Positions 1 to 6,873 are shown, numbered from the stretch's first letter. The stretch is 9,684 bases of DNA from an uncultured Rhodoferax sp. (GCA_936943465.1 CAKZJN010000055.1:1-9684); one strand, 5' to 3'. A program made the numbers and translations. Notes: generated by a model not told the origin, from the letters alone.

Positions 1-67
1 CCGTATGGCGCTAACCTTGGGAGAAATCGTTCCCGCTAACGGTCGAGCCCCTGCTGTAAGGCTATAG
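1..67. other. Upstream region with short repeats, no gene seen
   Basis: No convincing coding region is visible here. The 7-base word CGCTAAC occurs twice in the same orientation (9-15 and 34-40, 25 bases apart), and a six-base inverted repeat CTGCTG/CAGCAG (51-56 and 72-77) straddles the -35 box of the promoter that follows. These could be regulator sites for the downstream operon or chance. Whatever gene lies to the left is outside the window. Confidence 0.3.
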
Positions 68-96
68 TTGTCAGCAGTGCAGGCGCCCTCCATAAT
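68..96 (+). promoter_or_regulatory. Predicted sigma-70 promoter of the signalling operon
   Basis: TTGTCA at 68-73 (five of six bases match the -35 consensus TTGACA) and CATAAT at 91-96 (five of six match TATAAT) are separated by exactly 17 bases, the optimal spacing. Transcription would start near 102-104 and leave a leader of about 110 bases before the EAL gene start at 214. No comparably good promoter was noticed in the short gaps between the next three genes, so this one probably drives all four. It is a sequence prediction only. Confidence 0.6.
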
Positions 97-111
97 GAAT
101 TGGGGGTCAGA

Positions 112-127
112 CCGGGAAGCCGGGAAG
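112..127. repeat. Tandem 8-bp duplication in the leader
   Basis: The octamer CCGGGAAG is present twice in direct tandem (112-119 and 120-127), just downstream of the predicted transcription start. It may be a replication-slippage duplication. No function can be assigned. Confidence 0.4.
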
Positions 128-181
128 CATCGCCAGCGTAAACGCACCACGCGGGTGCATTGAACATAAAGAGGAGTCCGC

Positions 182-217
182 TTGTTCCTGCTTTTGGCAG
201 CCTGGAGACCGCAATGA
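182..217 (+). other. Possible 11-codon leader ORF coupled to the EAL gene
   Basis: A strong purine-rich Shine-Dalgarno sequence (AAAGAGGAG, 168-176) sits five bases before a TTG codon at 182. That TTG opens a reading frame for an 11-residue hydrophobic peptide, MFLLLAAWRPQ, ending in TGA at 215-217. The stop overlaps the ATG of the EAL gene (214-216) as ATGA, the classic arrangement for translational coupling. The ribosome-binding sequence is better than the one directly in front of the EAL gene and does not serve any in-frame ATG, GTG or TTG of that gene. This could be a coupled leader peptide or simply a coincidence in a purine-rich leader. Confidence 0.3.
204..207 (+). promoter_or_regulatory. 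Ribosome binding site deciding the EAL gene start
   Basis: GGAG lies six bases before the ATG at 214. This supports that ATG over the longer in-frame alternative beginning with TTG at 160, which has no Shine-Dalgarno sequence before it and would add 18 residues upstream of the REC domain. Confidence 0.55.
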
Positions 218-1413
218 GCCCCACCCATCTCGATGGCGCTGTGCTGGTCGTGGACGATGATCATTTCCAGCAGGAACTGATCGGACAGCAGTTGCGCGAC
301 ATCGGCTGGACCGATCTGCTGCTGGCCGATTCCGGCGACGCGGCTCTGCAGATCTACGACGCCCACCGGGGCCGTATCCGCCTGGTCATCAGCGATTTGT
401 CCATGCCCGACATGGACGGTCTGGTGCTTATGCGCCACTTTGCCAAACGCAAACTCGACGCGGCCCTGATTCTGATTTCAGGCGTTTCCGACGAAATTTT
501 GAATAGCGCGGCCGGTCTGGCCAGCGCCCACCAGTTGCGGCTGCTCGGCGTATTGTCCAAACCCAACACGCCGGAAATGCTCGCGGCCCTGGTGTCCAAA
601 CTGAACCATCAGGCGTTCAGCCGGCAAACCAGCTCCGATGCCAGTTTGTCACCCGAGCGCCTGCGCCTAGCGCTGGACAACGACGAATTTGTGCCCTGGT
701 TCCAACCCAAGGTCAACGCGCAGACCTGCATGCCCGAAGCTGTTGAGGCACTGGCTCGCTGGCCGCGTTCGGGCGGCGGCATGGTCGGCCCCGGTCAGTT
801 CATACCGGCCATTGAGAACGCCGGAATGGCCGACGCGTTGTTTTATGCCATGTCGCGCCAAGTCATTGCAGCCATGAAAAAGTGGCGACAGCAGGGCATT
901 CGTCTGAAGGCGGCCATCAACTTGTCGATGGACACCGCGCTGAACCTGGACATGCCGGAGCACCTGCACACGCTGGTACGCGATGGGGGGCTGCAACCGC
1001 GCGACTTCATTATTGAAGTGACCGAAAGCCGCTTGATGGTGGAACGCTCGCTGGCCATGGAGAGTCTGACGCGGCTGTCGCTGATGGGTTTCACGTTGTC
1101 GATTGATGACTTTGGCACCGGCTATTCGAGTCTGGTGCAACTGATTGACCTGCCGTTCCGGGAACTCAAGATCGACGGCAGCTTTGTGCAGCGCTCCAGC
1201 CAGGAAGACAAGGCGAAAACCATTTTGCGAATCTCGGCCTCGCTGGGCAAGAACCTGAATATGGAAGTTACTGCCGAAGGCGTAGAGACCCTGGAACAAC
1301 TCAGCTACGTGCGCGACTGCGGTTGTGACACGGTGCAAGGCTATTACTTCGCGGCACCCATGCCGTTTGATGCCTGCACCCAGTGGTTGCTGGCGCAAAC
1401 ACCCGCCCAGTGA
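214..1413 (+). CDS. RocR-type response regulator: REC + EAL c-di-GMP phosphodiesterase
   Basis: This 399-residue protein should hydrolyse cyclic-di-GMP to pGpG in the cytoplasm under control of receiver phosphorylation. The REC domain (about 9-130) has the acidic pair Asp14-Asp15, phospho-acceptor Asp61 (DLSMPDMDG), switch Ser89 and Lys116. The EAL domain (about 146-399) has the EAL motif at 178-180 (VEALARW) and the full set of metal and substrate residues: Gln164, Glu178, Asn236, Glu268, Asp298-Asp299 (DDFGTGYSS), Lys319, Glu355 and Gln375, plus loop-6 Glu271. Each EAL residue lies exactly three positions after its counterpart in Pseudomonas aeruginosa RocR as I recall that numbering (for example Glu175, Asn233, Lys316), so the domain arrangement is the same. 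There is no GGDEF domain, DNA-binding domain or membrane segment. It is the first gene of a four-gene operon, and the tripartite kinase encoded 1.6 kb downstream is the obvious phosphodonor. Start chosen at ATG 214 for its ribosome site. An active enzyme is inferred from conserved residues. Confidence 0.93.
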   Translation: MSPTHLDGAVLVVDDDHFQQELIGQQLRDIGWTDLLLADSGDAALQIYDAHRGRIRLVISDLSMPDMDGLVLMRHFAKRKLDAALILISGVSDEILNSAAGLASAHQLRLLGVLSKPNTPEMLAALVSKLNHQAFSRQTSSDASLSPERLRLALDNDEFVPWFQPKVNAQTCMPEAVEALARWPRSGGGMVGPGQFIPAIENAGMADALFYAMSRQVIAAMKKWRQQGIRLKAAINLSMDTALNLDMPEHLHTLVRDGGLQPRDFIIEVTESRLMVERSLAMESLTRLSLMGFTLSIDDFGTGYSSLVQLIDLPFRELKIDGSFVQRSSQEDKAKTILRISASLGKNLNMEVTAEGVETLEQLSYVRDCGCDTVQGYYFAAPMPFDACTQWLLAQTPAQ

Positions 1414-1447
1414 GACGGCCGCGCAACCCCCGATTCCCAGTTGCACC

Positions 1448-2578
1448 ATGCAGAGCCCCCCATCGTTTTTGAACCCGACTTCTGCGCCCGCGCAAAGGCC
1501 TTGGCTTTGGCTGGTGTCGCCTGCGCTGGTTTTGCTGCTGGCGGCCCTGTCGCTGGTCTTTGACGACATGTGGCTGCGGGTGTTGTGCGTGGCGGGTGTG
1601 GGCCTGGTGTCGTTTGTGACGGTTTGGTTGCTGATTCACCGGGACCATGCCCCGGACACGCAACTGACATCTGCCACGGCCGCAAACGGCTACGACCGCT
1701 CCGAGGAAGTGGTCACCCTGTTGCTCGAAGTGCTGCCTGCCTGGCAGCACCATGTGGCCATCGTCAAGGAGCAAACCGAAGAGGCGGTCAACAACCTGAC
1801 CCGCAGTTTTGCCAGCGTGCTACACCATTTTGATGAGGCCGGAATTGGCCACAGCGGGCAGAGCGGCCAGCCGCGCGATCAGGAAGACCGCACCATTCAA
1901 CTGCTAGCCCTGTGCGAACGCGAATTGCAGCCGGTGGTGCAATCGCTCTCCAGCATGATTGATGGCAAAGATGCCATGCTGAACCATGTGCGCAGCCTGG
2001 CCGATGAGACCCGCCAGTTGCAGGAGATGGCGGCCGAGGTGGGCCACATCGCAGCGCAAACCAACCTGCTGGCACTGAATGCCGCGATTGAGGCGGCCCG
2101 TGCCGGCGAAATGGGCCGTGGCTTTGCGGTGGTCGCCCAGGAGGTGCGCATGCTGTCGCAGCGCTCCGCCGAAACCGGCAAGAAAATCGGCGAACGGGTT
2201 GGGCAAATTGCCAACATCATGACCACCACGCTCAACACCGCCGAAGAGGCCACCAAAGACGACAAATACGCGGTGTCGCTCTCGGGTGAACTGGTGGAAC
2301 ACGTGCTCAGCCATGTGCGCAAGTTGGGCGAGTCGGCCGACAGCATGCACACGCATGGCATGGTGATTCGCCATGAGGTGGAGCAATTGCTGATGGCCAT
2401 GCAATTCCAGGACCGGGTTTCGCAAATTCTGGAAGGCGCGCGCAACAACATGGGGCTGATGGAAGACTCCCTGCAGCAATTGCCTGACCAGGCGCTGCCC
2501 TCGCCGGCCGACTGGATGGACCAGATGAACCAGACCTCGCGCATGGATGACCAGATTTACCAAGGCCGACAAGGCTAA
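1448..2578 (+). CDS. Methyl-accepting chemotaxis-type protein, two TM helices, no periplasmic domain
   Basis: This 376-residue protein is membrane-anchored. It starts with a short cytoplasmic tail and two hydrophobic helices (about 19-38 and 43-63) joined by only a few residues, so there is essentially no periplasmic sensor domain. No recognisable HAMP domain follows. A helical region (about 85-195) leads into the conserved MCP signalling tip, IAAQTNLLALNAAIEAARAG from residue 201, followed by GRGFAVVAQEVR to 234, which binds CheA/CheW in this family. Near the C-terminus is QFQDRVSQIL (319-328), a motif seen in a subset of MCPs. The C-terminal CheR-binding pentapeptide (NWETF type) is absent. 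It lies 34 bases after the EAL gene and 7 before the next. The start is uncertain: ATG 1448 lacks a clear Shine-Dalgarno sequence, and in-frame starts at 1325 or 1370 would overlap the EAL gene. Its input is probably intracellular, within the membrane, or protein-borne (inference). Confidence 0.9.
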   Translation: MQSPPSFLNPTSAPAQRPWLWLVSPALVLLLAALSLVFDDMWLRVLCVAGVGLVSFVTVWLLIHRDHAPDTQLTSATAANGYDRSEEVVTLLLEVLPAWQHHVAIVKEQTEEAVNNLTRSFASVLHHFDEAGIGHSGQSGQPRDQEDRTIQLLALCERELQPVVQSLSSMIDGKDAMLNHVRSLADETRQLQEMAAEVGHIAAQTNLLALNAAIEAARAGEMGRGFAVVAQEVRMLSQRSAETGKKIGERVGQIANIMTTTLNTAEEATKDDKYAVSLSGELVEHVLSHVRKLGESADSMHTHGMVIRHEVEQLLMAMQFQDRVSQILEGARNNMGLMEDSLQQLPDQALPSPADWMDQMNQTSRMDDQIYQGRQG

Positions 2579-2585
2579 GACGCCG

Positions 2586-3008
2586 ATGAACCCATCTACA
2601 CGCCCCAGCCTGTCCACCCCCCTGCATCGCAGCACCAGCAAGGTGCTGGTCGTGGACGATGACCGGTTTCAGCTCGATGTCAGCACCGAATTGCTCAAGG
2701 GCATCGGGTTTAGCGACATCACCTGCGCCACCGGTGGCCCCGAAGCATTGCAAAAAATTGCACACCGCCCGGAAAACTTTCAACTGGTGCTGATTGACCT
2801 GCACATGCCGGGCATGGATGGCTTCCAGTTTATGGAAAGCCTGGCCCAGGCCGGCTACAAGGGTGCGCTGATCATCGTGTCGGGCCAGTCCGACGACGTC
2901 ATGCGCGGTGCCACGCTGGTTGCCAAACTGCGCCGCTTTACGCTGCTGGGGGCCTTGTCCAAACCGCTGGATCGCGCTGCACTGTCAAGCCTGCTTTCTC
3001 AGGTCTGA
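2586..3008 (+). CDS. Single-domain (CheY-like) response regulator
   Basis: This 140-residue protein consists of a REC domain with a short polar N-terminal extension (1-18) and no output domain. Key residues are Asp24-Asp25, phospho-acceptor Asp71 (DLHMPGMDG), switch Ser99 and Lys126 (LSKP). Its REC domain aligns with that of the EAL protein at the operon start without a gap across 108 residues, with roughly 40 percent identity by hand count and the shared, slightly unusual LLG-x-LSKP block. The two are clearly paralogues. It may be a diffusible signal acting on a protein partner, or a phosphate sink competing with the EAL regulator for the downstream HPt domain. It lies 7 bases after the MCP gene and 5 before the kinase gene. 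ATG 2586 is preferred; ATG 2547 would overlap the MCP gene by 32 bases. Neither has a strong ribosome site. Confidence 0.92.
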   Translation: MNPSTRPSLSTPLHRSTSKVLVVDDDRFQLDVSTELLKGIGFSDITCATGGPEALQKIAHRPENFQLVLIDLHMPGMDGFQFMESLAQAGYKGALIIVSGQSDDVMRGATLVAKLRRFTLLGALSKPLDRAALSSLLSQV

Positions 3009-3013
3009 ACGCC

Positions 3014-6000
3014 ATGGAAACCCATCCGTTGCCCGCGGCAACGGCGCCGGCAACAGGCGCCAGTGCCGGCGCCATCGACACCACTGTGCTGCAAACTTTG
3101 TTTGGCGCCATGCCGCGCGGCATGGTCTACGGCAGGCTGGAAACCACCGGGGACGCACCGGCAGGTTTTACGGTGCTGTATTTCAACGCCGCCTATTCCG
3201 CGCTGTGCGGTGATGCGGTGATCGGACAACGCACAGCGGCTCTGCCCTTCTCCGGCACCGAGCACGATGAGGCGTTGCTACAGGCACTGGTTCGCATGGT
3301 GCAGCATGGGGAGACGCCCACCTTCGAGCGCTATGTGGCACACCTCGGCAAGTGGTTGCTGATGGACCTGCACAGCCCCAATCCGGGCCACTTCATCCTG
3401 CTAGTCAGCGACGTGTCGAGCAAACGCCGCGCAGAAGCCGAGGTGGCTGCGAGCGAAAAGCGCCTGCAAGCCATCTTTGAAATCTGTCCGGTTCCGTTTT
3501 GCCTGAATGACACCCAGGGCAACATCACCTTCCTGAACAAGTCCTTCCGGGAAACCTTTGGCTACACGGTGGACGATATTCCCACCCTCGATGCCTGGTG
3601 GCCGCTGGCGTACCCGGAACCGGACTACCGCGAATGGGTCGGAAAGGCCTGGCTGGAGCGCGTGGATAAAGCGCGCCGTGAAGGCCGGGACTTTGAGACC
3701 ATGGAGGTCATCATCCGCTGCAAGGATGGAAGCCGGCGCACCGTGCTGGCCCAGGCGGTGCCCCTGGGAACGGCCTTTGTTGATATTCACCTGGTGGTGC
3801 TCTACGACATCACCGACCAAAAGCTGGCTGCCCTGTCCATTGCCGAAGCCGATCACTATGCCCAGCGCATTCTGGACTCGGTGGGTGATGGCCTGTGCCG
3901 GGTCGACCTTAACGGGGTCGTGACCTTTATCAACCCGTGCGGCGCCGAGCTGCTGGGTTACCAGCCCGAAGAAATCGTTGGTCAACACGCGCACTCGCTG
4001 TTTCACCACACCCGCGCCGATGGCAGCCACTACCCCGCCTCGGAGTGCAGCGGCCATATGGCACTCAAACTGGGGCGTGCCTTCAGTGTCGACAACGAAG
4101 TGTTCTGGCGCAGGGATGGCAGCAGTTTTGACGTGCACTACACCAGCGCCCCGATGCGCGTGGCGGGCGAGGTGCAAGGTGAGGTGCTGACCTTCCGGGA
4201 CACCAGCGAAGAGGTTCGCATCCGGCAGGCGCTACTGAATAACGAAGTGGTCATCCGCAAGGCCCAGGAACTGGCCGGCTTGGGCACCTATGTGCTGGAT
4301 GCCCACACCGGGCTCTGGGAAAGCAGCCCGCAGCTCGACGCGCTTTTTGGCATCGGGCCGGACTTTGTGCGCGACGTCGCCGGTTGGAATCAGTTGATTG
4401 ACCCGGAGTTCCGCCAACTTGCGACGGACCATTTGGAACTGGTGATGCGCGGAAATGTCGATTTCCGCCTGGACTACCGCATCACGCGCCCGAGTGACGG
4501 CGCCAAGCGCTGGGTTGCCGGTAACGGCGAAGTGGAATTCGACGCCCATGGCAAGCCGCTGCGCATGGTGGGCAGCATCCAGGACATCACCGCGCGCAAG
4601 CGCATTGAGGCCGAGCTGCAGGAAAGCCATGACCTGTTGCAGAAGTTGTCGCAGGAAATTCCGGGCGTCCTGTTCCAGTTCATGATGAATCCGGAAGGCA
4701 AGTTCAGCGCCCCGTTTGCCAGCGAAGGCGTTCGCGACATGTTCGGACTGACGCCCGATGAGGTCTGGCAGGACGCCTCTCAAGTGTTCGACGCCGTGGT
4801 TCCGGAGGGCCGTGATGCGTTTGTGCAGTCGGTTTTGCGCTCGGCGCGCACCCTGAATACTTGGGCCGAAGAATTTCAAGTCGATATTCCAGGCCGGGGC
4901 CGGCATTGGCGTCAGGGGCAGGCGCGCCCCGAATCATTGCCCGATGGAAGTGTGGTGTGGCACGGCTTTATCAGCGATGCGACCGAGCGCGTGGCGTTCC
5001 AGCACCAGTTGCAGCAGCTCAATGAAAGCCTGGAGTCGCGCGTGCTCGAACGCACCCGCGAACTGGCCGTGGCGCTGGACAGCGCCGAGTTGGCCAAACG
5101 CAGCCGCGGGCAGTTCCTGGCCAATGTGAGCCACGAAATCCGTACCCCCATGAACGCCATCATGGGCATGGTGTACATGGCAATCAAGAACGAGCCCACG
5201 GCGCAGCAACAGGAATACCTCGAAAAAATTCAGCGCTCGGGCACGCACCTGTTGAACATCATCAACGACATCCTGGACTTCTCCAAGATTGACGCCGGTA
5301 AGCTGGAACTGGATGTCAACGTATGCGACGTGCAGCAACTGCTACAGCAAGTGGTGCACATGGGCGAGGGCAAAGCCCACGAGAAGGACCTGAGCCTGGC
5401 ACTCGAAGTGGCGCCCGAGGTGCCGCGGTTTATCCGCTGCGATGGACTGCGGGTCGGTCAAATCCTGATCAACTTTCTCAACAACGCCAGCAAATTCACC
5501 CAGCATGGCCGGATCACGCTGCGCGTCGGGTTGTTGCGGGACCCGGCATCTACCGACCAATCCGGCACCTGCCAACTCAGTTTTGAGGTGGAAGACTCCG
5601 GCATTGGTATGGAAAGCGAGCAGATTGCCCGCTTGTTCCGCGCGTTTGAACAGGGTGACAACTCCACCACGCGCCGCTTTGGCGGCACCGGTCTGGGCCT
5701 GGCCATTTGCCGGCAATTGGCCTACCTGATGGGTGGCGAAGTCGGAGCCGTGAGTGCGCCCAACGTGGGCAGCACCTTCTGGTTTGTGTGCCGCTTTGAA
5801 ACGGCTGAGAGCCCGGCACCGCAGGAGGAATGGGACACTGACCCGGTACACGCCATTGCCGCGCTGCGCGGTAAGCGCGTGCTGGTGGTGGACGACAACG
5901 ATTTCAACCAGGAGGTTGCCAGCGACCTTTTGAGCGATGTGGGCGTGGAGGTGGCACTCGCAAGCCATGGTGCCCAGGCGCTGGAGGCGCTGCACGGCGG

Positions 6001-6706
6001 CCACTTTGACGCGGTTCTGATGGATGTGCAAATGCCAGTGATGGACGGGCACGAAGCAACCCGGCGCATTCGCAGCGATCCGGCGCTGGCACAAACCATC
6101 GTGCTGGCCATGACCGCCAATGCCGGGGCAGAGGACCGCGAACGCTGCCTTGCCGCTGGCATGAACGAGGTGCTCACCAAACCGATTGATCCGGACCTGT
6201 TGTTTGTCACGCTGGCCCACTGGATTGCGCGGCCGCAGGGGGCAGCGCGCAGTCACAGCCATGGCCCCAGCCACAGCCCAAGTCCCATTGCCGCGCCATC
6301 GGTGGTTGCCTTGCCTGCCGAACCTGTAGCCGCACCGCAGATTCCTCCGGTAGCAGCCGTTGCCGAAGGCCTGCCCGTCTGGGACCCCAGCGCCCTGCAA
6401 CGCATCGTGGGCGACAACCAGGCGACCCAGACGCGCCTGCTCGACAAATACCTGCTCACCGCTGGCGAAACCATTACCGGTTTGCGCGAAGCGGCAAGCG
6501 CTGCCCATTGGCCGCAGGCCGGCGAGTTGGCGCACAAGCTGAAATCTTCTTCGCGTTCGGTCGGCGCCATGCGGCTGGGTGCCTTGTGCGAGGCGCTGGA
6601 ACGTGAAGGTCGGGCCGGTTCTCCGGGCACCAGCCAGGCGCTGGTGGCACTGGTGATTCAAGGTTTTTCCGAGGTCGAGACCCGTATCCGGTCACGCGCG
6701 GTCTAG
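3014..6706 (+). CDS. Soluble hybrid histidine kinase: five PAS, HisKA, HATPase, REC, HPt
   Basis: This 1230-residue kinase has no membrane segment, so it should sense cytoplasmic cues or partner proteins. Five PAS-like domains in series come first: about 25-133 (most divergent), 150-268, 285-400, 416-526 and 548-660, several closed by a PAC-type D-[IAT]-[ST] strand such as YDITD at 264-268. A coiled-coil linker (about 662-695) leads to HisKA with His707 in NVSHEIRTPMN. The HATPase domain (about 810-925) has N-box Asn824, DSGIG at 861-865 and GGTGLGL at 890-896. A REC domain (about 957-1073) has Asp960-Asp961, Asp1004 (MDVQMPVMDG), Thr1034 and Lys1056. A Pro/Ala/His-rich linker (about 1077-1118) joins an HPt domain with His1174 in ELAHKLKSSSRSVGA. 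All phosphotransfer residues are present, giving a likely His-Asp-His relay whose targets are the two response regulators encoded upstream. It starts 5 bases after the preceding gene. The ligands or cofactors of the PAS domains cannot be read from sequence. Confidence 0.95.
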   Translation: METHPLPAATAPATGASAGAIDTTVLQTLFGAMPRGMVYGRLETTGDAPAGFTVLYFNAAYSALCGDAVIGQRTAALPFSGTEHDEALLQALVRMVQHGETPTFERYVAHLGKWLLMDLHSPNPGHFILLVSDVSSKRRAEAEVAASEKRLQAIFEICPVPFCLNDTQGNITFLNKSFRETFGYTVDDIPTLDAWWPLAYPEPDYREWVGKAWLERVDKARREGRDFETMEVIIRCKDGSRRTVLAQAVPLGTAFVDIHLVVLYDITDQKLAALSIAEADHYAQRILDSVGDGLCRVDLNGVVTFINPCGAELLGYQPEEIVGQHAHSLFHHTRADGSHYPASECSGHMALKLGRAFSVDNEVFWRRDGSSFDVHYTSAPMRVAGEVQGEVLTFRDTSEEVRIRQALLNNEVVIRKAQELAGLGTYVLDAHTGLWESSPQLDALFGIGPDFVRDVAGWNQLIDPEFRQLATDHLELVMRGNVDFRLDYRITRPSDGAKRWVAGNGEVEFDAHGKPLRMVGSIQDITARKRIEAELQESHDLLQKLSQEIPGVLFQFMMNPEGKFSAPFASEGVRDMFGLTPDEVWQDASQVFDAVVPEGRDAFVQSVLRSARTLNTWAEEFQVDIPGRGRHWRQGQARPESLPDGSVVWHGFISDATERVAFQHQLQQLNESLESRVLERTRELAVALDSAELAKRSRGQFLANVSHEIRTPMNAIMGMVYMAIKNEPTAQQQEYLEKIQRSGTHLLNIINDILDFSKIDAGKLELDVNVCDVQQLLQQVVHMGEGKAHEKDLSLALEVAPEVPRFIRCDGLRVGQILINFLNNASKFTQHGRITLRVGLLRDPASTDQSGTCQLSFEVEDSGIGMESEQIARLFRAFEQGDNSTTRRFGGTGLGLAICRQLAYLMGGEVGAVSAPNVGSTFWFVCRFETAESPAPQEEWDTDPVHAIAALRGKRVLVVDDNDFNQEVASDLLSDVGVEVALASHGAQALEALHGGHFDAVLMDVQMPVMDGHEATRRIRSDPALAQTIVLAMTANAGAEDRERCLAAGMNEVLTKPIDPDLLFVTLAHWIARPQGAARSHSHGPSHSPSPIAAPSVVALPAEPVAAPQIPPVAAVAEGLPVWDPSALQRIVGDNQATQTRLLDKYLLTAGETITGLREAASAAHWPQAGELAHKLKSSSRSVGAMRLGALCEALEREGRAGSPGTSQALVALVIQGFSEVETRIRSRAV

Positions 6707-6718
6707 GCGTCCCGAGCC

Positions 6719-6752
6719 CCACCGGCCTCCCAGTGCCGGTGGTCAAAAAAAA
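6719..6752 (+). other. Stem-loop followed by an A-tract after the kinase gene
   Basis: A perfect eight-base inverted repeat, CCACCGGC (6719-6726) and GCCGGTGG (6735-6742) with an eight-base loop, lies 12 bases after the kinase stop codon. It is followed by eight A residues (6745-6752). On the plus strand an intrinsic terminator would need T residues here, so this is not a standard terminator. It could protect the 3' end of the operon mRNA, act with Rho, or be an operator just upstream of the flaG promoter. Confidence 0.5.
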
Positions 6753-6755
6753 TCC

Positions 6756-6782
6756 TCAAGTTCAGCAAGGCGACGTCGATAA
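6756..6782 (+). promoter_or_regulatory. Predicted sigma-28 (FliA) promoter of flaG
   Basis: TCAAGTTC at 6756-6763 (six of eight bases match the -35 consensus TAAAGTTT) and GTCGATAA at 6775-6782 (seven of eight match GCCGATAA) are separated by exactly 11 bases, the spacing of enterobacterial FliA promoters. Transcription would start near 6790, giving a leader of about 85 bases before flaG. The match in both boxes and spacing, in front of a flagellar gene, makes this a strong prediction of late (class 3) flagellar expression. Confidence 0.8.
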
Positions 6783-6863
6783 CCTCCTTGGGTTATGGCG
6801 TTTTGCGTCGCCTCCATCCGCCCCAGGGTCGGGTGACGCAGCCGCTTGCTTTCAATTCTTCGA

Positions 6864-6867
6864 AAGG
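6864..6867 (+). promoter_or_regulatory. Ribosome binding site of flaG
   Basis: AAGG lies six bases before ATG 6874. It fixes the flaG start there. The in-frame GTG at 6733 would place the sigma-28 promoter inside the gene. Confidence 0.6.
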
Positions 6868-6873
6868 TTCATC

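Noticed and set aside
6..22. Possible sigma-54 promoter (TGGC ... TTGG)
   Set aside because: The downstream element lacks the required GC at the right distance from the GG, and a much better sigma-70 match lies at 68-96.
160..213. In-frame TTG at 160 as start of the EAL gene
   Set aside because: No Shine-Dalgarno sequence stands before it, and the extra 18 residues precede a complete REC domain. ATG 214 has GGAG at good spacing.
1325..1447. Longer N-terminus for the MCP from 1325 or 1370
   Set aside because: It would overlap the EAL gene, and the translated extension (Cys, Arg and Pro rich) looks like an out-of-frame reading of the EAL coding sequence. The 1370 option cannot be fully excluded.
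2547..2585. Earlier start for the single-domain regulator
   Set aside because: It would overlap the MCP gene by 32 bases and add a polar tail outside the REC fold with no better ribosome site.
667..2641. Several minus-strand open frames opposite the EAL and MCP genes
   Set aside because: Same reason: no family resemblance and complete overlap with well-supported genes.
5342..6661. Long minus-strand open frame (about 439 codons) opposite the kinase gene
   Set aside because: It mirrors the HATPase, REC and HPt coding sequence. The translation is rich in His, Arg, Gln and Gly with no domain signature, typical of antisense shadows in GC-rich DNA.
6719..6752. Intrinsic terminator for the kinase operon
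   Set aside because: The tract after the stem is A, not T, on the coding strand. It is listed as a stem-loop only.
6795..6836. Short ATG frame (13 codons) in the flaG leader
   Set aside because: No Shine-Dalgarno sequence and no coupling to flaG.
6733..6873. In-frame extension of flaG upstream of ATG 6874
   Set aside because: It would run through the sigma-28 promoter and has no ribosome site, while ATG 6874 has AAGG at six bases.
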